DNA from: CAUZIR01 sp034421295
GTDB lineage: Bacteria; Chloroflexota; Dehalococcoidia; Lucifugimonadales; UBA2962
Direction of reading: 5' to 3'
Length of the DNA: 64,000 nucleotides
NCBI GenBank assembly: GCA_034421295.1
Contig: DAOUKM010000008.1
Location: 62,001-126,000, forward strand
Shown here: piece by piece, positions 13,420 through 21,947 of the stretch
Layout: each line of letters starts with the position of its first letter
How positions within the stretch are numbered: the stretch's first letter is position 1
The notes under the pieces: model-generated
Seen by the model: the letters and a program-made list of their open reading frames with translations, nothing else
Database searches by the model: none
Told to the model about the DNA's origin: nothing
Translations under genes and position numbers: made by a program

Positions 13420-13448
13420 AAAAAAGCGCATAGGTCGCCTAGGGCGAC
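13420..13448 (-). promoter_or_regulatory. leader hairpin plus T6 before rpoB
   Basis: In the roughly 150-base rpoB leader, a perfect 6-bp stem (GTCGCC/GGCGAC, loop CTA, 13448-13434) is followed after 8 bases by six T (13425-13420) on the minus strand. The geometry resembles a weak attenuator. The gap between stem and T-run is longer than in a canonical intrinsic terminator. Confidence 0.3.
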
Positions 13449-13531
13449 GGAGCAAACGGCACAGTTACAGTCGTGAAGTGTCCAGGTGAAGAAAACGCAA
13501 AGCGGCTAAGGACATAATCGACCAATCACGT

Positions 13532-13561
13532 ATTCTATTGCCCACACCCGCCGGACGTCAA
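13532..13561 (-). promoter_or_regulatory. rpoBC promoter (TTGACG / TAGAAT)
   Basis: TTGACG (13561-13556) and TAGAAT (13537-13532) are separated by 18 bases on the minus strand, a good primary-sigma promoter. The -35 overlaps the stop codon of the upstream DUF192 gene. The predicted leader is about 150 bases. Confidence 0.65.
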
Positions 13562-14112
13562 CCCTCCGGTGCATCCCCCGCGCCCTGGCCGTCACAGCCG
13601 TAGGACGTGCCGGACGCAGAGGTCCCGTATCGGACCCCGTCACCGACCTCTATTCCCAGCTCCGCCGTCCTGCCGGCGGCGACCTCAACAACCGAGGCCG
13701 CCTCTGCGCCGGGGCGGTAGATGGGCAGTGATTCGTCCGGACCTCCCGGGGCCGGAACGTCCCGGTGCAGGTCCACGACCGTGCAGTCCGAGCCGACCCA
13801 GACGAAGTCGAGGCCGAACTGCATGCCCTTCATCCACAGACTGGTCGCCCTGCCCGACTCGAAGTGAAATAGCATGCCGTCGGTTTCCGTAAGGCCCTCC
13901 CTACCCGACAGGCCCCTCTGACGCTCGGCCTGGTCATCCGCCACCTCCACCACCAGCTCGGTCTCCCCCACCACTATCGTGATAACGTCCAGTCCGCGCT
14001 CGGACACGGGCCGTTCCTGTTCCGGCGGCGGCGTCAGTGCGTCAAGGAAAATCGACGGCGTGCCGGCGGCCTCGCCGCATGCCAGGGCGAACAGGGCCAG
14101 CGTTGCGGCCAA
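13558..14112 (-). CDS. DUF192 family exported lipoprotein
   Basis: The protein has 184 residues from the TTG at 14112. A hydrophobic N-terminus ending LFALAC looks like a lipoprotein signal. DUF192 follows from about residue 45 to 160, with the family motifs ERQRGLSGREGL, GMLFHFE, LWMKGMQFGLDFVWV and VVEVAAG. The function of DUF192 is unknown. The frame stays open upstream through a basic WRRFAT segment that would make a better signal n-region, but it contains no ATG, GTG or TTG, so the exact start is uncertain. The gene lies 38 bases downstream of mutS2 and is likely co-transcribed with it. Confidence 0.8.
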   Translation of the reverse strand: MAATLALFALACGEAAGTPSIFLDALTPPPEQERPVSERGLDVITIVVGETELVVEVADDQAERQRGLSGREGLTETDGMLFHFESGRATSLWMKGMQFGLDFVWVGSDCTVVDLHRDVPAPGGPDESLPIYRPGAEAASVVEVAAGRTAELGIEVGDGVRYGTSASGTSYGCDGQGAGDAPEG

Positions 14113-14150
14113 CGCGGTCGCGAAACGGCGCCATCCGAATTCGCCGACGA

Positions 14151-16649
14151 CTAAACCAGATCTACTCGTGTCGAACCATCCCCGCCGCGCTCGGGTGCCT
14201 CGGCCGCAAAGGACCTGACGAGCGGATGTCGGTCGAGCCGCTCGCGGACCACGCGTCTGAGAGCCCCGGTGGCGCGGCCATGCACTATGCGGACCGACGA
14301 TAGCCCGTCCCTGACGGCCCTGTCCAGAAACAGGTCGACCTCCGCCTCCGCTCCCTCGGCTCGCATCCCCCGCAGATCCAGTTCCCCCGACTCCAGGGCC
14401 GGGCCGAGGGCGGCGGCGACGCTGGGCGGGTCGACCTGACGCTGAACCCCCGTCGGAACCAGGCGGGAAGCGTCGATACGCAGCCTCACACTCCCGATCA
14501 GCACCTCTGCCTGCCCCGTGTCAGGATAGACGGTCTGCACCGTCCCGGTCGCGCCCAGGCCTCTGACCTCAACCACCGCGCCCTCCGTGACCTGTCGATC
14601 TTCGTCCGGGTCGGCCGCAGGCCTGACCTGACCTTCCAGGGCCGACAGGCCCTCCTCTGCAACCGACAGGTCCTCTTTCACGGACTCGATCAAGGACCGG
14701 TCGATCGGGACGGACGCCGAGTGGCCGATATTCCACGACAACGCAGCCTCGGCCCTCCTGAGTCGCTTGGTCAGTTCGCCATGTGCGGCGGCCAGTTCTG
14801 CATGCATCGCCTCGGCCAACTCGTTCTTCCTTGCGACCATGGCGGCTCGTTCTGCCTCGAGCTCGATTCGGGCCCGCTCCGCCGACACCGCCGAGGCCTC
14901 CGCATCGGCCTGCGCCCTTTCTACCGCAGCCCTCGCTCGCCTCAGTTCCTCCATCGACTGCTCGTAACGCGCCGACCTCGGATCAAGGTACGTCTCGGCC
15001 GCCCCCAGCACATCGCCGGGCATGCCGAGGCGGGCGGCAACGGCCATCGCGTAGCTGCGGCCGGGCACACCCATGGTCAACCGGTAGGTAGGCGCCAGGG
15101 TTTCGGGGTCAAGCTCGACGCTGGCGTTCTCCATGCCAGGGGCGGTCTCGGCGTGAGCCGCCACGGAGCGGTGGTGAGTTGTGGCAACGGCAGGAATGCA
15201 TCGGCCAGCAAGTCTGTCCAGAACCGCTCGGGCGAGTGCCGCGCCCTCCTCCGGGTCAGTGCTGGACCCTAGCTCGTCCAGCAAGACGAGCGACCTCGGG
15301 GACGCCCGTTCCAGGATCCCGATCACCCTCCCCATGTGTGAGCTGAAGGTGGACACGCTTCGCTCGATACTCTGGCGATCGCCCAGGTCCACGTGCAGCG
15401 AATCGTACACGGAGAGCACGGACCCTTCCGCGGCGGGAACCTGAAGGCCCGACTGGTTCATCGCCACTAGCAGGCCAACCGTCTTCATCGCCACTGTCTT
15501 GCCCCCGGTGTTGGGCCCGGTCACGACCAGCACGGACCATTCCCGCTCGTCGGCCGATCCTGCGCCGAGCTGGATGGAGACCGGTATCGCCCCTTCACCC
15601 AGCAGGGGGTGGCGTGCTGCGACCAGTCTCATTCCGGGTCGCCCGCCCGGCTGACCGTCCCCTGCCGACGGGGGCGTGATGCCCGCGGTCCTTTCCCCGT
15701 GCCTTGCACGGGCCAGTATCAGGTCGATCTGCGCCGCCAGCTCCGAGCCCAGCGCGAACGCGGCGGCGGAACGGCCAACCATCTCGGAGAGCCGGGACAG
15801 AATCCTTGCGACCTCCCGCTCCTCTTCCAGCACCATCTCGCGCCACAGGTTTCCGAGCTCGACTGTGGCCAGCGGCTCGACGAACACGGTCGAGCCGGTC
15901 TTTGAGGCATCATGCACGATGCCCGGGATCCGGTGCCTCATCTCCGAACGCACCTGAAGGACAAAGCGCTCCGCTCGAAGCGAGATCACCCGGTCCTGGA
16001 GTGCCGACTGAAGATTGGAGTCAATCATCGTCGAAAGTGCGGCGGTGACGCCCTCGTACGCGCTCTTTACCCGCGAGCGTAGACTTCTCAGCTCGGGTGT
16101 AGCTCCGTCCCTGACATCCCCCCTGTCGGAAATGGCGCGGCCTATCGCCTCCTCTACATCCGACAGATCGGGAATGCGTCCGGCAATCGACGCCAGGGCA
16201 GGGGCCACCGCCGCTGCGCGACCCGCAAGGGCGGCAGCCCTGGAATGAACGGTCATCGCCTCGGCGATGGCGACCAGCTCTTCGCCGGTCGCAACGCCGC
16301 CCAGGGCGGCCCTGCCAACCGCGTCGGAAGCATCGACCTCCAGGGTCAGGTCCAGGTCCCCAACTGCCGCCAGGAACCGGCGTCCCTGCACGGTCTCAGC
16401 CTGCAGCTCGGCGACCTCATGCGGGTCGAAGGACGGCGTGATCGACGCGGCCCTCGCCCTGGCCGGGCCGAAGCGCACGTGGGTCGCCAGAGCCCTCCTG
16501 ACGACCGGAAAGTCCAGCATGCCCAGCGCGTCCTCGGCGTCTGCGGGGTACGCGAATCCGTCCGAGCCAGGGGGCGCGGCCCTGGACTTTCCACGGGGCG
16601 GCGGGGATGATCGCTGTGGGTCGTTCACAGGCGGGAACGTGGTGCTCAT
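14151..16649 (-). CDS. mutS2: endonuclease MutS2
   Basis: The MutS2 protein has about 832 residues. The order is the N-terminal clamp/lever region, the ABC-type ATPase with Walker A GPNTGGKT and Walker B SLVLLDELGSSTDP, a coiled-coil region rich in A, R and E, and a C-terminal Smr nuclease domain beginning LDLRGMRAEGAEAE with the HGRATGALR motif. MutS2 proteins act on branched DNA or on stalled, collided ribosomes and not in mismatch repair. The start at 16649 is chosen over ATG at 16682 because a -10-like TATGAT lies only 4 bases before the latter. It is divergent from homoserine kinase. Confidence 0.93.
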   Translation of the reverse strand: MSTTFPPVNDPQRSSPPPRGKSRAAPPGSDGFAYPADAEDALGMLDFPVVRRALATHVRFGPARARAASITPSFDPHEVAELQAETVQGRRFLAAVGDLDLTLEVDASDAVGRAALGGVATGEELVAIAEAMTVHSRAAALAGRAAAVAPALASIAGRIPDLSDVEEAIGRAISDRGDVRDGATPELRSLRSRVKSAYEGVTAALSTMIDSNLQSALQDRVISLRAERFVLQVRSEMRHRIPGIVHDASKTGSTVFVEPLATVELGNLWREMVLEEEREVARILSRLSEMVGRSAAAFALGSELAAQIDLILARARHGERTAGITPPSAGDGQPGGRPGMRLVAARHPLLGEGAIPVSIQLGAGSADEREWSVLVVTGPNTGGKTVAMKTVGLLVAMNQSGLQVPAAEGSVLSVYDSLHVDLGDRQSIERSVSTFSSHMGRVIGILERASPRSLVLLDELGSSTDPEEGAALARAVLDRLAGRCIPAVATTHHRSVAAHAETAPGMENASVELDPETLAPTYRLTMGVPGRSYAMAVAARLGMPGDVLGAAETYLDPRSARYEQSMEELRRARAAVERAQADAEASAVSAERARIELEAERAAMVARKNELAEAMHAELAAAHGELTKRLRRAEAALSWNIGHSASVPIDRSLIESVKEDLSVAEEGLSALEGQVRPAADPDEDRQVTEGAVVEVRGLGATGTVQTVYPDTGQAEVLIGSVRLRIDASRLVPTGVQRQVDPPSVAAALGPALESGELDLRGMRAEGAEAEVDLFLDRAVRDGLSSVRIVHGRATGALRRVVRERLDRHPLVRSFAAEAPERGGDGSTRVDLV

Positions 16650-16685
16650 GGCCTCGACGCACCGTCGAGATGGGAAGGCCATGTT

Positions 16686-16712
16686 ATCATAGCCGCCTCA
16701 ACCTGCTGGCAA
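16686..16712 (-). promoter_or_regulatory. candidate mutS2 promoter
   Basis: TATGAT (16691-16686) is preceded by TTGCCA (16712-16707) with a short 15-base spacer on the minus strand. Transcription would begin around 16680, which suits a MutS2 start at 16649 better than one at 16682. Confidence 0.35.
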
Positions 16713-16748
16713 TTTGGCCGGCCTGCCCAGCCCGCTACGCTCGGATGG

Positions 16749-17711
16749 ATGCCACCGGTTACGCGGGCCGCGAGACCCTTGGAATTGGACAAGATCACCG
16801 TAAAGACCGCGGCGACTGCCGCCAACATGGGACCAGGCTTTGACTGCATGGCGATGGCTCTGGACATCTGGAACACCACTACGGTCGAGGTTGTTCCGGA
16901 AGGACATCAGCGGCCCATGTATGAAGTGCACGGACACGGCTCCGAGTACCCGGACGACATGTATGCAAGGCTGGTGCACCGCTGCATAGGGTTGCCCTTT
17001 GCCAGGGCCGGCATGGAGCCTCCCCCCGTCAGAATCGTCTGCCACAACGAGGTTCCGGCGGGGAAGGGGCTCGGAAGCAGTGCGGCCGCGATCATGGCAG
17101 GCCTTGTCGCCGGGGACGCCCTGTCGGGGGCCGGACTCGGGGAACAGGAGCTATTGGACCTGGCCGTGGAGGTCGAGGGCCATCCGGACAACGTCGTTGC
17201 GGCCATGTACGGTGGGTGCAGGATCGTGGTGCCGTCCGGAGGGCACTTCGCGACCGCCTCGGTACCGGTGCCCGACGACCTGAGGGCGGTGCTGTACGTG
17301 CCCGAGCGGCCGATGCCGACAAAGCAGGCTCGGCAGATACTGCCCGGTCTGGTGGACCGCCAGGACGCCGTCTTCAATCTGGGCCGCGTCGGCCTGCTTG
17401 TTCGCGCCCTGACCACCGGGGATCTTTCGATGCTCAGCATCGCCACCGAGGACAGGCTGCACCAACCCTACCGGGTCGATCAGTTCTTCGGACTGAGGAA
17501 CCTGTTCTCTGCGGCGCTCGCGGCCGGGGCACTGGGAGTCTTTCTTTCCGGGTCCGGGTCAAGCGTCCTCGCCCTTACCTCCGGTCGGGAGCTGACCATC
17601 GGATATGAGATGGCCGACGCCGCCGACAAGTCGGGGATCACAGGAGACGTCCGCATCTCTCGCCCCACCTCACAGGCCTACCAGACATCGGCCGGGCCCG
17701 CGCGAGCCTGA
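16749..17711 (+). CDS. thrB: homoserine kinase
   Basis: This 320-residue GHMP kinase phosphorylates homoserine in threonine synthesis. The N-terminal AATAANMGPGFDC strand, the ATP loop PAGKGLGSSAAAIMAG (103-118) and the C-terminal FLSGSGSSVLAL motif are all present. It is followed 21 bases later by aspartate kinase, so the first and a later step of the aspartate pathway sit together. Another ATG overlaps 4 bases upstream but is out of frame. Confidence 0.93.
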   Translation: MPPVTRAARPLELDKITVKTAATAANMGPGFDCMAMALDIWNTTTVEVVPEGHQRPMYEVHGHGSEYPDDMYARLVHRCIGLPFARAGMEPPPVRIVCHNEVPAGKGLGSSAAAIMAGLVAGDALSGAGLGEQELLDLAVEVEGHPDNVVAAMYGGCRIVVPSGGHFATASVPVPDDLRAVLYVPERPMPTKQARQILPGLVDRQDAVFNLGRVGLLVRALTTGDLSMLSIATEDRLHQPYRVDQFFGLRNLFSAALAAGALGVFLSGSGSSVLALTSGRELTIGYEMADAADKSGITGDVRISRPTSQAYQTSAGPARA

Positions 17712-17732
17712 TCTGGTTCGGGAAGCGCTTCG

Positions 17733-18965
17733 ATGGCCGGCTTCGTTGTGCAAAAGTACGGGGGCAGTTCGCTCGTCGACGCCCGCGCCATCAAGGCGGT
17801 CGCCGGGCGAATAGCAGCCCGCAGGCGCACCGGGGACAACGTTGTTGCCGTGGTATCGGCAATGGGAGACCACACCGACGAGCTGACCTCCCTGGCCCTG
17901 GAGGTCAACGACAGGCCGGACCGGCGGGAACTGGACGTGCTGCTGTCGACCGGCGAGCTGGTCTCCTGCACGCTTACGACAATGGCCCTGAACGCGCTGG
18001 GGGAGCCGGCAAAGAGCCTGGCGGGCTGGCAGGCCGGCATCCAGACCACCAGCCGCTTCGGCCGGGCTCAGATCTCCGGCATAGATGTCTCCTCCATCCA
18101 CCGTGAGCTGGGCAAGGGCAACATAGTGATCATAGCGGGCTTCCAGGGGATCGCACCCGGGCAGGAGATCACCACGCTCGGCCGGGGCGGCTCGGATACG
18201 ACCGCGGTCGCCGTTGCCGCAGCGCTGGGTGCTGACAGGTGCGAGATATACACCGACGTGGACGGCATCTACACTGCCGACCCGAGGTTCGTGCCGGCCG
18301 CAAGCAAGCTTGAGGAGATCGGATTTGAAGAGATGCTGGAGATGGCCAGCCACGGTGCAAAGATGCAGCCGCGGGCCGTGGAGCTGGCCATGGTGTACAA
18401 CGTCCCCACCTACGTGGCCTCCAGTTTCACCGACGCTCCGGGTACCCTAATACACGAAGGTGCGGACATGACTGACGAGAATCGTGTAGGAGAGGTGCGC
18501 AAGCGGGTCCGCGGCATCGTGACGGACACGGGCTTTGCCAAGATAACGATCCTGGGCGTGCCCGACAGGCCGGGGCTGGCGGCCCGGATATTCGAGCCTC
18601 TGTCCGCCGCTGATGTCAGCGTCGACGAAATAGTCATGAATGCAGGCCAGGACGCGTTCACCGACTTTACCTTCACCGTGAGGAACTCCGACCTTGAAAG
18701 GGCGCTCGAGGTGGTCGAGCCGCTGACCGAGGAGATGAGGGGCCGGGGCACCGTCAGCGCAGGTGGACTGGGAAAGGTGAGCATAGTCGGCACGGGTATG
18801 CGCGACGAGCCGGGCTACGCATCCCGGATGTTCGGGGCCCTGGCCGAACATGGCATAAACATCGAGCTGGTAACGACCTCAGAGATCCGCATCACGTGCA
18901 TCGTCGCCGAGCACCATCTGGGCGACGCGGCCCAGGCGCTCCACGCCGTCTTTGAACTCGGATAG
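17733..18965 (+). CDS. lysC: aspartate kinase
   Basis: The 410-residue monofunctional aspartokinase carries the N-terminal KYGGSS motif (8-13), STGELVS, TTLGRGGSDTTA and DVDGIYTADPR. Two C-terminal ACT domains (about 265-335 and 345-410) are the usual feedback site for lysine and/or threonine. It catalyses the first step towards lysine, methionine and threonine. It overlaps the next gene by 14 bases. Diaminopimelate decarboxylase (lysA) is elsewhere in the window. Confidence 0.95.
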   Translation: MAGFVVQKYGGSSLVDARAIKAVAGRIAARRRTGDNVVAVVSAMGDHTDELTSLALEVNDRPDRRELDVLLSTGELVSCTLTTMALNALGEPAKSLAGWQAGIQTTSRFGRAQISGIDVSSIHRELGKGNIVIIAGFQGIAPGQEITTLGRGGSDTTAVAVAAALGADRCEIYTDVDGIYTADPRFVPAASKLEEIGFEEMLEMASHGAKMQPRAVELAMVYNVPTYVASSFTDAPGTLIHEGADMTDENRVGEVRKRVRGIVTDTGFAKITILGVPDRPGLAARIFEPLSAADVSVDEIVMNAGQDAFTDFTFTVRNSDLERALEVVEPLTEEMRGRGTVSAGGLGKVSIVGTGMRDEPGYASRMFGALAEHGINIELVTTSEIRITCIVAEHHLGDAAQALHAVFELG

Positions 18966-19683
18966 AGCGCCGGACCCGTACCTGTCCATCGTAGTCCCGG
19001 CCTACAACGAGCAGGCCAGGATCGAACATTCGCTGGACAGCCTCGTTGCATACCTGGCCCGCCAGGACTATCCCTGGGAGGTGCTGATAGCGGACGACGG
19101 CAGCGATGACGACACCGCCTCTCTGATCGGCCCGCATGCTGACGGAGAGAGCGTGAGACTGCTCAAACTCGCTCACCGGGGAAAGGGAGCGGCCGTCCGA
19201 GCCGGCATGCTCCAGGCCCGGGGCCGTTACCGCATGATGTGCGACGCCGACCTCGCCATGCCGGTGGAGTGGATCTCCGAGTTCGTGGCGGCCATGGAGC
19301 GCGGCCACGACATCGTCATCGGATCTCGTCAGATCAAAGGGGCTCGCCGGTTCGACGAGCCGACCGTGCGCCATCTCATGGGCCGCCTGTTCAACTGGTG
19401 CGTCCGAGCGGTGACCGTGCGCGGCTTTGAGGACACCCAGTGCGGGTTCAAGTGCTTTACGGACCTGGCCGCCGAGACACTGTTCCCTCTCCAGCGTTCA
19501 AATGGATTCGGCTTCGACGTAGAGTTGCTCTACCTGGCCGCCAGAGCGAAGATGAACGTGGTCGAGATACCCATAGACTGGCACCATCAACCCGTGAGCA
19601 AGGTCAGACCATTTCTGGACCCGGTACTGATGCTCCGCGACGCCCTGGCCGTGAGACTGAACTCGGCGCTGCGCAGATACTGA
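18952..19683 (+). CDS. GT2 glycosyltransferase, polyprenyl-phosphate glucosyltransferase-like
   Basis: The 243-residue family 2 glycosyltransferase begins SIVVPAYNEQ, has DDGSDDDT for nucleotide binding, a DAD metal site (CDADLAMP) and GFEDTQCGFKCF. That last motif is typical of ALG5/dolichyl-phosphate glucosyltransferase-like enzymes. It has no transmembrane anchor. It probably makes a polyprenyl-phosphate sugar donor for cell-envelope glycosylation. The TTG start lies inside the end of lysC, which suggests translational coupling. A second GT2 enzyme follows. Confidence 0.82.
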   Translation: MNSDRAPDPYLSIVVPAYNEQARIEHSLDSLVAYLARQDYPWEVLIADDGSDDDTASLIGPHADGESVRLLKLAHRGKGAAVRAGMLQARGRYRMMCDADLAMPVEWISEFVAAMERGHDIVIGSRQIKGARRFDEPTVRHLMGRLFNWCVRAVTVRGFEDTQCGFKCFTDLAAETLFPLQRSNGFGFDVELLYLAARAKMNVVEIPIDWHHQPVSKVRPFLDPVLMLRDALAVRLNSALRRY

Positions 19684-19716
19684 CGGCGTGATCGAATCGC
19701 CCCCGACGCCCTGATT

Positions 19717-20553
19717 TTGCCGAACGAACCGAGACCACATCCACACGATCAAGGCCCGGCTACTTCCCCCGGGCAACCCGGGCGGCCCAGGGTTACGGTG
19801 GTCGTGCCCACCTACAACGAGGCGGGCAACATCCGCGAGCTGGCTCGCCGCCTCTTCGCACTGGACATGATCGATCTGCGCGTCCTGATCGTCGACGACG
19901 GTTCGCCGGACGGCACGGCCGGTCTCGCACGCGGACTGTCCGGCGAATACGACGGGCGGATCGACGTTCTGGAACGCCCGGCAAAGCTGGGTCTCGGCAC
20001 CGCTTACAGGGCCGGCTTCGCCTCCGCCCTTGAGGACGGTCCGGACTTCGTATTTCAGATGGATGCAGACCTGTCGCATCCGGTCGACCAGATACCGAGT
20101 ATGCTCGCCGCGCTGTCGAATGCCGACGTTGTGGTCGGCTCCCGTTACACGAAGGGGGTCGGCAAGGTGGACGCTGAACGGGGCTGGGGCATTCACAGGC
20201 TGCTGATCAGCTCGCTTGGCAACCTGGCCATCCGCACCGTCGCCGGCCTGCGCGTTCGAGATGCCACCTCCGGCTTCAAGGGCTACAGGGCGGAGGCTCT
20301 TGCGGGTCTGAGCCTCGAGGATTTTCGCTGCACCGGGTTCGGGTTTCAGTCCGAGGTGGCCTTCGCCTGCCAGAGGAGCGGGTACGTCGTGGTAGAGCAT
20401 CCCTTCGTATTCTCGAACCGTGCACACGGCAAGTCCAAGATGAGCCTGGCGATCGTGGTGGAGGCGATGTGGAGGCTCACTCTCATGCGCCTCAGAGCCC
20501 TGCTGCGACGGCCGGGGCAGCCCTCCCCGAGCGAGGCCGATCAGCCCCGCTAG
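19717..20553 (+). CDS. polyprenol monophosphomannose synthase-like GT2 enzyme
   Basis: The protein has about 278 residues. Motifs are VTVVVPTYNEAGNI, VDDGSPDGTA, QMDADLSHP, GSRYTKGV, RDATSGFKGYR and SNRAHGKSKMS, the pattern of DPM1-like dolichol/polyprenol-phosphate mannosyltransferases without C-terminal membrane helices. The annotated TTG start adds a 24-residue Pro-rich leader, and a GTG in the VVVPTYN segment would be too short. Paired with the preceding GT2 gene, it suggests lipid-linked glucose and mannose donors. Confidence 0.82.
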   Translation: MPNEPRPHPHDQGPATSPGQPGRPRVTVVVPTYNEAGNIRELARRLFALDMIDLRVLIVDDGSPDGTAGLARGLSGEYDGRIDVLERPAKLGLGTAYRAGFASALEDGPDFVFQMDADLSHPVDQIPSMLAALSNADVVVGSRYTKGVGKVDAERGWGIHRLLISSLGNLAIRTVAGLRVRDATSGFKGYRAEALAGLSLEDFRCTGFGFQSEVAFACQRSGYVVVEHPFVFSNRAHGKSKMSLAIVVEAMWRLTLMRLRALLRRPGQPSPSEADQPR

Positions 20554-20561
20554 CCGAATTT

Positions 20562-20584
20562 TTTTCGTTCCAGGCGAGCGAAAA
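20562..20584 (+). terminator. stem-loop after the glycosyltransferases
   Basis: TTTTCGTTC-CAGGC-GAGCGAAAA forms a 9-bp stem (one G-U) with a 5-base loop right after the glycosyltransferase stop. The flanks are T- and A-rich, so it could stop transcription from either side, although no long T-run follows on the plus strand. Confidence 0.4.
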
Positions 20585-20589
20585 TTTCA

Positions 20590-20618
20590 TTGCGGGGCAA
20601 AATCCGATGCGCTAGAAT
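20590..20618 (+). promoter_or_regulatory. promoter of TPR gene (TTGCGG / TAGAAT)
   Basis: TTGCGG (20590-20595) and TAGAAT (20613-20618) have a 17-base spacer. The predicted transcript begins near 20625, leaving a leader of about 24 bases before ATG 20649. A TTG at 20628 would be almost leaderless. Confidence 0.55.
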
Positions 20619-20648
20619 TCGCCGACTTTGGCGGATGCCGAAGGTCCA

Positions 20649-21530
20649 ATGATCTCGATGACGAGGGCTGAACAGGCCATGACTGCGGTCAAGAGCGCAC
20701 AGAAAGACAAGGGTAAATTGGCGGTCGAACTGGCACTGGCCGGAAGCTGGAACGAGGCCGTCGACATGAACCGCCAGGTCCTGCTGGAACGCCCGGGCGA
20801 TGCCGAAGCGTACAACCGACTGGGCAAGGCCCTGACGGAACTGGGCTCAATAGAGGAGGCGATCAGCGCCTTTGAGGGCGCATTGCTGTTCTCACCCCAC
20901 AACGCCATAGCCAGGAGAAACCTCGAGCGGCTGACGAGCCACCGTAACAGCCGCAGCGACGGGTCTCCCGACACCGAGGTGCGCAGGGGACAGGGCGGCA
21001 GGAGGCGAGCTCACCTCACAGAGGAGACCGGAAAGTCGGCGGTCGTTCCCCTGGTGAACGTCGCCGATCCGGCAGCCCTGCCGGGGCTTATGCCCGGGGA
21101 TGCGGTCGAGCTGGTCTGCTCGGGCAACATGATCAGGGTGATCGCAGATGGCGCGCGCATAGGTCAGGTTGAACCCCGCCATGGTGCCCGAATCTCAAAG
21201 CTGATGTCGGGGGGCAACAGGTATGAGGCTTCGGTAAAGGAGATCGAGGGAAGCGGCGTGAGCCTGCTGATCAGGGAGGTCTACAAGCACCCGTCCCAGA
21301 TCGGGATGGTGTCCTTTCCCAGCCAGGAGACCGTGGGACCCAGAAGTCACGGGCCCTCACGATACGCCAACTCGGCCTCACCGGCGTGGGGCGGTCGTGA
21401 CAAGGGGGCCGCCTTGAGCACGTTCAAGGACTGGTCGAGTGACGACACCGAGCCGGGGGACGACGAGGAGTTCACACCGGAAGTTCACAGGGTCATCAAC
21501 TCCTCTGACGACCGGGACGAGATCTTCTAG
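20649..21530 (+). CDS. TPR protein with C-terminal HIRAN-like domain
   Basis: The protein has about 293 residues. Residues about 25-100 form two to three TPR-like helices (NEAVDMNRQVLLERPGDAEA, then RLGKALTELGSIEEAISAFEGAL). A basic linker follows. A beta-rich segment (about 135-220) contains MPGDAVELV, IRVIADGARIGQVEP and LMSGGNRYEASV, resembling the second half of HIRAN domains. The C-terminus is acidic and disordered. I know no named family with this layout. ATG 20649 is preferred from promoter position and an AAGG upstream; TTG at 20628 is the alternative. It may be an adaptor protein, but its partner is unknown. Confidence 0.65.
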   Translation: MISMTRAEQAMTAVKSAQKDKGKLAVELALAGSWNEAVDMNRQVLLERPGDAEAYNRLGKALTELGSIEEAISAFEGALLFSPHNAIARRNLERLTSHRNSRSDGSPDTEVRRGQGGRRRAHLTEETGKSAVVPLVNVADPAALPGLMPGDAVELVCSGNMIRVIADGARIGQVEPRHGARISKLMSGGNRYEASVKEIEGSGVSLLIREVYKHPSQIGMVSFPSQETVGPRSHGPSRYANSASPAWGGRDKGAALSTFKDWSSDDTEPGDDEEFTPEVHRVINSSDDRDEIF

Positions 21531-21543
21531 CCGATAGCTCCGC

Positions 21544-21813
21544 TCAGCCCGGACCCTCGGCCGCGTCTTCCGCCAGGGGCCTGGGCCGGAAATAGATCCC
21601 CCACCGCTGCATCGCATCCTTCACGCGTTCGTCGTCCAACTCGGCGAGTTGCTTAAAGAACCCGGCGAGAGCGTGCACGTGTCGAAGTTCGTCCGTGCAG
21701 ACCCAGCTGGCCTCCGAAGGCACGACGTACAGCAGCCCGTTCTGGTGCTTGCACTCGACCTCGATGCGGTGACCGCCTGAGTCACCCTTGATAGTCAATC
21801 CGTACTGGCTCAT
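21544..21813 (-). CDS. small hypothetical protein
   Basis: The 89-residue soluble protein has a balanced composition and no signal peptide. Notable pieces are the N-terminal GLTIKGDSGGHRIEVECKH, a CTDEL segment and a helical stretch LAGFFKQLAELDDERVKDAM. I do not recognise the family. It is supported as real by an ATG start, an AAGGA upstream and an extended -10 promoter 45 bases before the start. It converges on the TPR gene and is divergent from the MBL hydrolase. Confidence 0.65.
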   Translation of the reverse strand: MSQYGLTIKGDSGGHRIEVECKHQNGLLYVVPSEASWVCTDELRHVHALAGFFKQLAELDDERVKDAMQRWGIYFRPRPLAEDAAEGPG

Positions 21814-21857
21814 CGAACGCTCGCGTCCTTGCAGGAGATGCGCGGGGCGCAGTCATG

Positions 21858-21866
21858 ATTATACCA
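21858..21866 (-). promoter_or_regulatory. extended -10 (TGGTATAAT) for the small gene
   Basis: TGGTATAAT is read on the minus strand (21866-21858), a perfect -10 with the TG extension. No good -35 is seen, as expected for extended -10 promoters. On the plus strand TAGAAT at 21891-21896 may serve the divergent MBL gene. Confidence 0.6.
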
Positions 21867-21947
21867 GCGGGCGGCTATCCAATTTTCCTCTAGAATTGGG
21901 TGCGCAGCCGCCGGCCGGCAGAGCCGGAAGGGCGTTTAGGAGGGCAA

